64,000 nucleotides of DNA from Shewanella khirikhana. Its GTDB lineage: Bacteria > Pseudomonadota > Gammaproteobacteria > Enterobacterales > Shewanellaceae. Shown piece by piece: positions 60,092 to 64,000 of the stretch. Numbering within the stretch: the stretch's first letter is position 1; each line of letters starts with the position of its first letter. A program made the position numbers and the translations under genes. The notes under the pieces were generated by a model. That model was not told the origin of the DNA, did not search any database, and was given only the letters and a program-made list of their open reading frames with translations. Where the stretch lies: positions 1,922,001-1,986,000 of the forward strand of contig NZ_CP020373.1 in NCBI RefSeq assembly GCF_003957745.1, read 5' to 3'.

Positions 60092-61495
60092 ATGGTTCAA
60101 TTAAATCAGAATTTTATCAATAGCATCGCACAAGAAATGCCGGCTCACCTGTCAATGGATGATTTTATCCATTACTGCGGCCTGCCGCTGCGCCCATCTA
60201 TTCGGGTTAACACTCTTAAAATCAGCAGCGATGGGTTAAAGGCAATTCTTGAGCCTCGCGGCTGGCATTTTGAGCCCGTGCCCTGGTGCGAAGATGGCTT
60301 TTGGGTGAGTTATCCCCCGGAATGCCAGCCCGGTAATCTGGCCGAGCACATTCAGGGGCTGTTTTACATTCAGGAAGCCAGCTCCATGATGCCGCCCAGT
60401 GCCCTTTTCAAAGACGGCGACACGCCACGGGTGATGATGGATGTGGCCGCGGCGCCCGGCTCCAAAACCACCCAGTTGGCGGCGCTGATGCAAAATCAAG
60501 GGCTGCTCATCGCCAATGAGTATTCAGCAAGCCGCAGCAAGGTGCTGTATGCCAACACCCTGCGCATGGGCGCGGCCAATACAGCACTGACGCAGTTCGA
60601 TGGCCGAGTGTTTGGCGCGTATTTGTACGAATCCCTCGATGCGATTCTGTTGGACGCCCCCTGCGGCGGAGAAGGCACGGTTCGTAAAGATCCTTTGGCG
60701 CTGAAAAATTGGGACCCGGCCGAAATCGAAGCTATTTCAGCCTTGCAGCGGGAACTGATTGACTCGGCCTTCCAGGCACTGAAACCAGGTGGCGTACTGG
60801 TATATTCCACCTGCACCCTGAATCGCCGGGAAAACCAGGACGTATGCCATTTCCTCAAGCAAAGCTACGGCGATGCAGTGGTCTTTGAGTCACTGCACGA
60901 CCTGTTTGACGGCGCTGACAAGTCACTGACTGAAGAAGGCTTTTTGCACATTTGGCCGCAAATTTACGACAGTGAAGGCTTTTTTGTGGCCCGTATTCGT
61001 AAAACCGCCAGTGTGGCGCGAAATACCGACGAGCCAGCACCACCAAAGAATTTTCCCTTCACCAGGGCGAGTGCCAAACAGCGCCAGTTGCTTGACGAAG
61101 CGCTGTCCGCCCTGGGTTTAACACTTCCCGAAGATGGACTGATTTTCTGCCGGGATGACGAGTTTTGGCTCTGCCCTGCGCCCCTCGATGCCTTTATTGG
61201 CAAGGTGAGATTCCAGCGTATTGGTGTGAAACTTGCCGAGCAGCACAAACACGGCATTAAAGTGCGCCACGATGCCGTGATGGCATTACCTTGCAGCAAG
61301 ATGCAGGAAGTGACCGCCGAAGAGGCGGTGAGCTTTTTGATGGGGCGGGATATTGCACTGGACAGCGCTGGCAAGGCACAGGGTGAAAAAATTCTGTCCT
61401 TGCATGGCATCGCACTTGGCGTTGCCAAACACTTGGGAAATAAGCTTAAAAACAATTACCCAAGGGATCTTTGCCGGGACAATGTGCAGATCTGA
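60092..61495 (+). CDS. rsmF: 16S rRNA m5C1407 methyltransferase RsmF
   Basis: 467 aa. NSUN/Fmu-type methyltransferase: SAM motif VAAAPGSKTTQLAALM, the release cysteine C191 in LDAPCGGEGT and the nucleophile C241 in YSTCTLNRRENQD. A C-terminal extension (about 310-467) fits the YebU PUA-like domain. It methylates cytosine 1407 of 16S rRNA in the 30S subunit. The start ATG lacks a strong ribosome site. It is divergent from the SpmAB fusion gene. Confidence 0.94.
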   Translation: MVQLNQNFINSIAQEMPAHLSMDDFIHYCGLPLRPSIRVNTLKISSDGLKAILEPRGWHFEPVPWCEDGFWVSYPPECQPGNLAEHIQGLFYIQEASSMMPPSALFKDGDTPRVMMDVAAAPGSKTTQLAALMQNQGLLIANEYSASRSKVLYANTLRMGAANTALTQFDGRVFGAYLYESLDAILLDAPCGGEGTVRKDPLALKNWDPAEIEAISALQRELIDSAFQALKPGGVLVYSTCTLNRRENQDVCHFLKQSYGDAVVFESLHDLFDGADKSLTEEGFLHIWPQIYDSEGFFVARIRKTASVARNTDEPAPPKNFPFTRASAKQRQLLDEALSALGLTLPEDGLIFCRDDEFWLCPAPLDAFIGKVRFQRIGVKLAEQHKHGIKVRHDAVMALPCSKMQEVTAEEAVSFLMGRDIALDSAGKAQGEKILSLHGIALGVAKHLGNKLKNNYPRDLCRDNVQI

Positions 61496-61559
61496 GTCAG
61501 ATCTGACACGGCGATGAGAAACTGGTAAAAATTTTTTGCACAAAATTTAAGCAAAGGCT

Positions 61560-61683
61560 GAAACACTGTCCTACAATCATGTCAGTGTTTCCTTAATCCC
61601 CTTTTGCGACCGAATAGCGCACGGCTCTTTATGAGCCATTCCCCTGGGCCCAAAACAATCGGAATAGTTTTGGGCCTTTTTTT
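61560..61683 (+). ncRNA. Candidate small RNA or structured 3' UTR of rsmF
   Basis: Between rsmF and tatD (61496-61692) are three consecutive hairpins. GAAACACTG/CAGTGTTTC (61560-61591, 9 bp, 14-base loop) contains a TACAAT (61572-61577) that could be a -10. GGCTC/GAGCC (61623-61637) follows. GGCCCAAAAC/GTTTTGGGCC (61647-61676) then T7 is a strong terminator. If TACAAT is a promoter, the RNA would be about 100 bases and end in this terminator; no -35 is clear. Otherwise this is a 180-base 3' UTR. Confidence 0.35.
61647..61683 (+). terminator. Strong terminator before tatD
   Basis: A perfect 10-bp stem, GGCCCAAAAC / GTTTTGGGCC, with a 10-base loop and T7. Confidence 0.93.
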
Positions 61684-61692
61684 ATCTGCCGC

Positions 61693-62481
61693 TCAGCGCC
61701 CTGCCAGACGGGCCGCATCCTTAAACAGGTTGAAGAAGTTATTGGTGGTGTATTCGGCAAGCTCCGGGAACTTTTCACCGCGAAGTTCGGCGACAAATTC
61801 CGCCACATCACGAACATAGGCTGGCTGATTTTCCTGGCCCCGGTGCGGCACAGGCGCCAGATACGGCGAGTCGGTTTCAACCAGCAGCCGGTCTTTTGGC
61901 ACCTTGCGGATCACTTCCCTGAGCTCGGCGGCATTCTTGAAAGTCACAATACCGGAAACCGAGATATAAAAGCCCAGATCCATCGCCGCCTTGGCCATCT
62001 CCCAATTTTCGGTAAAACAATGCAGCACACCGCCCACGTTATCGGCACCGCCCTCTTTAAGCAGGCGGATAGTGTCTTCGCGGGCATCACGGGTGTGCAC
62101 AATCAGGGGTTTATCGACTTCACGGGCCAACGCGATTTGCTGCTCAAAACATTGCAGCTGCAGCTCACGGCTGTCATCAGCGTAGTAATAATCAAGCCCG
62201 GTTTCACCAATGGCAACCACCCGGGGATGGGCGGCAAACTGCTTAAGCTCGGTGAGGTTCAGGCCCTCTTTCACATCCAGCGGGTGAACACCGCTTGAGA
62301 GAAACACATTGTCAAAGGCTTCCACCCGTTCACGCATGGACTCAAAGCCTTTCTGGCGCACATTCACGCACAGTACATAGTCCACACCGCGGGCCTTGGC
62401 GCCATCCAGCATGGCGGCCAGTGAGTCATGACAAGGCGCAGCCTTGAGCCTGTCGAGATGACAATGAGAGTCGATAAGCAA
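61693..62481 (-). CDS. tatD: TatD-family metal-dependent DNase (YcfH type)
   Basis: 262 aa TIM-barrel hydrolase. Metal ligands: DSHCHLD at the start, the Glu of AIGETGLDYYY, His in VHTRDA and LHCFTEN, and the Asp of VETDSPYLAP. YcfH-like proteins sit next to holB in many gammaproteobacteria; nuclease activity (3'-5' on DNA) is known for TatD relatives. The start is TTG (LLIDSHC...) with AGGA seven bases upstream; the frame is open seven codons more. Last gene of the tmk-holB-pilZ-tatD operon. Confidence 0.93.
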   Translation of the reverse strand: MLIDSHCHLDRLKAAPCHDSLAAMLDGAKARGVDYVLCVNVRQKGFESMRERVEAFDNVFLSSGVHPLDVKEGLNLTELKQFAAHPRVVAIGETGLDYYYADDSRELQLQCFEQQIALAREVDKPLIVHTRDAREDTIRLLKEGGADNVGGVLHCFTENWEMAKAAMDLGFYISVSGIVTFKNAAELREVIRKVPKDRLLVETDSPYLAPVPHRGQENQPAYVRDVAEFVAELRGEKFPELAEYTTNNFFNLFKDAARLAGR

Positions 62482-62526
62482 AGTGAATTTCCTGCCGGTC
62501 AAATTGAGGATGGCAAGGATAACGAC

Positions 62527-62853
62527 CTACATGGTGCAGGTCAAATCACCCGAAGCCAGTTCGCGGGACAGCAGGTTCTCGATATGGTGCTTGTGGGTAT
62601 CAGCATCGGATAAAATCTTCAGCCCAACGCCGGGCGGGCGGCCACCGGAGGCACCAACGGGATTGATCCACACCACCACGCCTTTGAGTTGATGCACGGT
62701 AGTAGCACCGGGCAAACGATAGGCGAGCGTCAGCTCCTGACCGAGGAAATGGCTTTCACTGGTCGAGACAAACAAGCCCGCGGGCTTGATAAAAGGCATA
62801 TAGGCACGATACAGCTGATGCAGCGTATCGAAATTAACCACCAGATCTACCAT
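62527..62853 (-). CDS. pilZ: Type IV pilus assembly protein PilZ
   Basis: 108 aa, a single PilZ domain: FDTLHQLYRAYMPFIKPAGLFVSTSESHFLGQELTLAYRLPGATTVHQLKGVVVWINPVG. The RxxxR motif needed to bind cyclic di-GMP is missing, as in Pseudomonas PilZ itself, which instead works with PilB and FimX in pilus assembly. It lies 3 bases after holB, the conserved holB-pilZ-tatD order seen in Pseudomonas and Shewanella. Confidence 0.93.
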   Translation of the reverse strand: MVDLVVNFDTLHQLYRAYMPFIKPAGLFVSTSESHFLGQELTLAYRLPGATTVHQLKGVVVWINPVGASGGRPPGVGLKILSDADTHKHHIENLLSRELASGDLTCTM

Positions 62854-62856
62854 AGG

Positions 62857-63771
62857 CTATTCGGCTTTTAATCCCTGATAACTTGAAACAATTCTGTGAC
62901 ATAGTGCCAGATAATTGACGCTTGGCATAGTAGTTAACGTATGGCACACAGCCATAATTTCGCCACTCAGACCGGCAACTTTTGCCGCTGCCAGCGCATT
63001 AATGCCGGACAGGCGTCTCACTTCATCCATCAAAACCACGTACAAAACTTTAAGTGCATCAGTGATTTGTTCTTCTCTGATATCTTTCAAGCTAGCACAT
63101 AGATGACCCGTGGACAAACTGGAAAGCCAGTCTACACGAAACTGCTCCAGCACTGTTATGTAATTGTTGTGCAAGTAGTCTGCCAACTTTAATGGACCAC
63201 CGGCAATGGGCAATGCCCACATGGCATCGGTTGCCAGTTGCTGCGCCGATAACCAGGTCGTAATCTGCCCGTTGTCGGGCGCCTGAAACGCAAGCTTCTG
63301 ACAGCGGCTTTTCAGGGTGGGTAACAGCTGCGCCGGGGTGTCAGTGTGCAGCAGAATAAGGGTCTGCTCGCCCGGTTCTTCGAGGGTTTTCAGGAGCGCA
63401 TTGGCAGCGGCATGGTTCATCCGCTCGGCGCCGTAAATCACCGCCAGCCGCTTACCGCCCTGCTGCGCCGTGGTGGCAAGTTTGCCAATCAAGCTGCGGA
63501 TCTGGTCAACCTTAATTTGGTTGCCATCGGCTTCAATAGGATAAAAATCGGGATGGTTACCGGCGTTGAAAAGCTGACAGCTCTTGCACTGACCGCAGGC
63601 GCCAAGGGGCGTCAACTCAGTACAAAGTGCACTGGCTGCCAGCTCCTCGAGCAGAGCGCGGGCACCGAGCCCAGTATCCACGGCTACCAGCACCGCATGT
63701 GGCATGCGCCCCGATTGCAGCAGGCGCTGGAATTGATTAACGCTCGGTTCAAGCCAGGGCAAGCTTGCCAT
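62857..63771 (-). CDS. holB: DNA polymerase III subunit delta'
   Basis: 304 aa, clamp-loader subunit. Starts MASLPWLEPSVNQFQRLLQSGRMPHAVLV; the zinc ligands lie in CGQCKSCQLFNAGNHPDF; the SRC motif (TLKSRCQKL) is present. The Walker A motif is degenerate (TGLGARALL), as expected of delta', which does not hydrolyse ATP. It overlaps tmk by one base (TGATG) and is followed by pilZ. Confidence 0.95.
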   Translation of the reverse strand: MASLPWLEPSVNQFQRLLQSGRMPHAVLVAVDTGLGARALLEELAASALCTELTPLGACGQCKSCQLFNAGNHPDFYPIEADGNQIKVDQIRSLIGKLATTAQQGGKRLAVIYGAERMNHAAANALLKTLEEPGEQTLILLHTDTPAQLLPTLKSRCQKLAFQAPDNGQITTWLSAQQLATDAMWALPIAGGPLKLADYLHNNYITVLEQFRVDWLSSLSTGHLCASLKDIREEQITDALKVLYVVLMDEVRRLSGINALAAAKVAGLSGEIMAVCHTLTTMPSVNYLALCHRIVSSYQGLKAE

Positions 63772-64000
63772 CAGTTGGCCTCCACAAAAGCCTCTTGCAG
63801 GCGCGCACTGATATCCTGATGCACTTCTGCCATGGGCTTGGACGCATCAATCACCAAAATACGCTCATCCTGCTGCGCCGCAGCAAGGAAGGTTGCTCTG
63901 GCGCGCTGGAAGAAATCAATCTCCTGCTGTTCGATGCGGTCAAGCTCGCCGCGCCGGGCCGCGCGCTCAAGGCCAATCAGCGGATCGATATCGAGATACA
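63771..64000 (-). CDS. tmk: Thymidylate kinase, C-terminal fragment
   Basis: The visible 76 residues (YLDIDPLIGLERAARRGELDRIEQQEIDFFQRARATFL...) match the C-terminal third of E. coli Tmk: YLD, then the LID region ARRGELDRIE and the helix FFQRAR. The enzyme phosphorylates dTMP to dTDP. The gene runs off the right edge; the N-terminal P-loop is not in view. Its stop overlaps the holB start by one base. Confidence 0.93.
   Translation of the reverse strand, partial: YLDIDPLIGLERAARRGELDRIEQQEIDFFQRARATFLAAAQQDERILVIDASKPMAEVHQDISARLQEAFVEAN

Noticed and set aside
1..64000. CRISPR arrays, insertion sequences, integrases, tRNA and rRNA genes
   Set aside because: Looked for on both strands; no regular repeat-spacer array, transposase or integrase frame, or cloverleaf-like gene was seen.

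Overview
The window looks like a chromosomal segment of a gammaproteobacterium, most likely a Shewanella of the higher-GC kind (S. amazonensis-like). That placement is inference from gene content, protein similarity to E. coli orthologues and gene order; no rRNA is present to confirm it. Coding density is high. There are no tRNA or rRNA genes, insertion sequences, integrases, prophage genes or CRISPR arrays, so this is core chromosome with a few accessory modules.

Layout. 1-6.7 kb: a partial HAD hydrolase and rluC on the minus strand, then rne with a structured 5' leader, then a SulP transporter. 6.8-14.4 kb: msrBA fusion, a 2OG-Fe(II) oxygenase, YlqF-type GTPase, low-molecular-weight phosphatase, exported ATP-dependent DNA ligase, dgkA, the divergent hdfR/maoP pair and a RimK-like ligase. 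14.5-16.6 kb: an outer-membrane barrel and a diguanylate cyclase.

16.6-23.4 kb holds the most unusual module: a complete proteobacterial dedicated sortase system. It has a class GN sortase, one VIT/vWA substrate with a C-terminal LPQTA sorting signal, an OmpA-like partner (PdsO), and a divergent response regulator and histidine kinase (PdsR/PdsS). The kinase carries a periplasmic domain that looks like a family 9 carbohydrate-binding module. A helically phased array of AAATGGCA direct repeats lies in the divergent promoter region and could be the regulator's binding site. The family is known from comparative genomics; its wiring and physiological role appear little studied.

23.4-41.5 kb: metC, a periplasmic alpha-carbonic anhydrase, creA, yegD, ppk-ppx, a second SulP transporter, a divergent MocR regulator/LysE-family exporter pair, a Bcr/CflA-type MFS pump, and ilvIH behind a long leader with attenuator-like features. 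41.6-43.7 kb: a MarR-regulated two-gene unit with three near-identical palindromic operators, then ibpA with a heat-shock promoter and a ROSE-like RNA thermometer. 43.7-55.7 kb: a 5'-nucleotidase lipoprotein, an esterase, a phosphotransferase, an M1 aminopeptidase, slyD, a WYL-domain regulator, an MltB-like transglycosylase, cheV and a lipocalin. 55.9-64 kb: a methyltransferase, a stand-alone LON-N protein, an ECF sigma/ChrR pair, a fused SpmA-SpmB protein, rsmF and the tmk-holB-pilZ-tatD operon, cut by the window end.

Many starts are GTG or TTG placed by a good ribosome binding site (yegD, ppk, ppx, the SpmAB fusion, tatD, the MltB-like gene). Most convergent pairs share a strong hairpin terminator.
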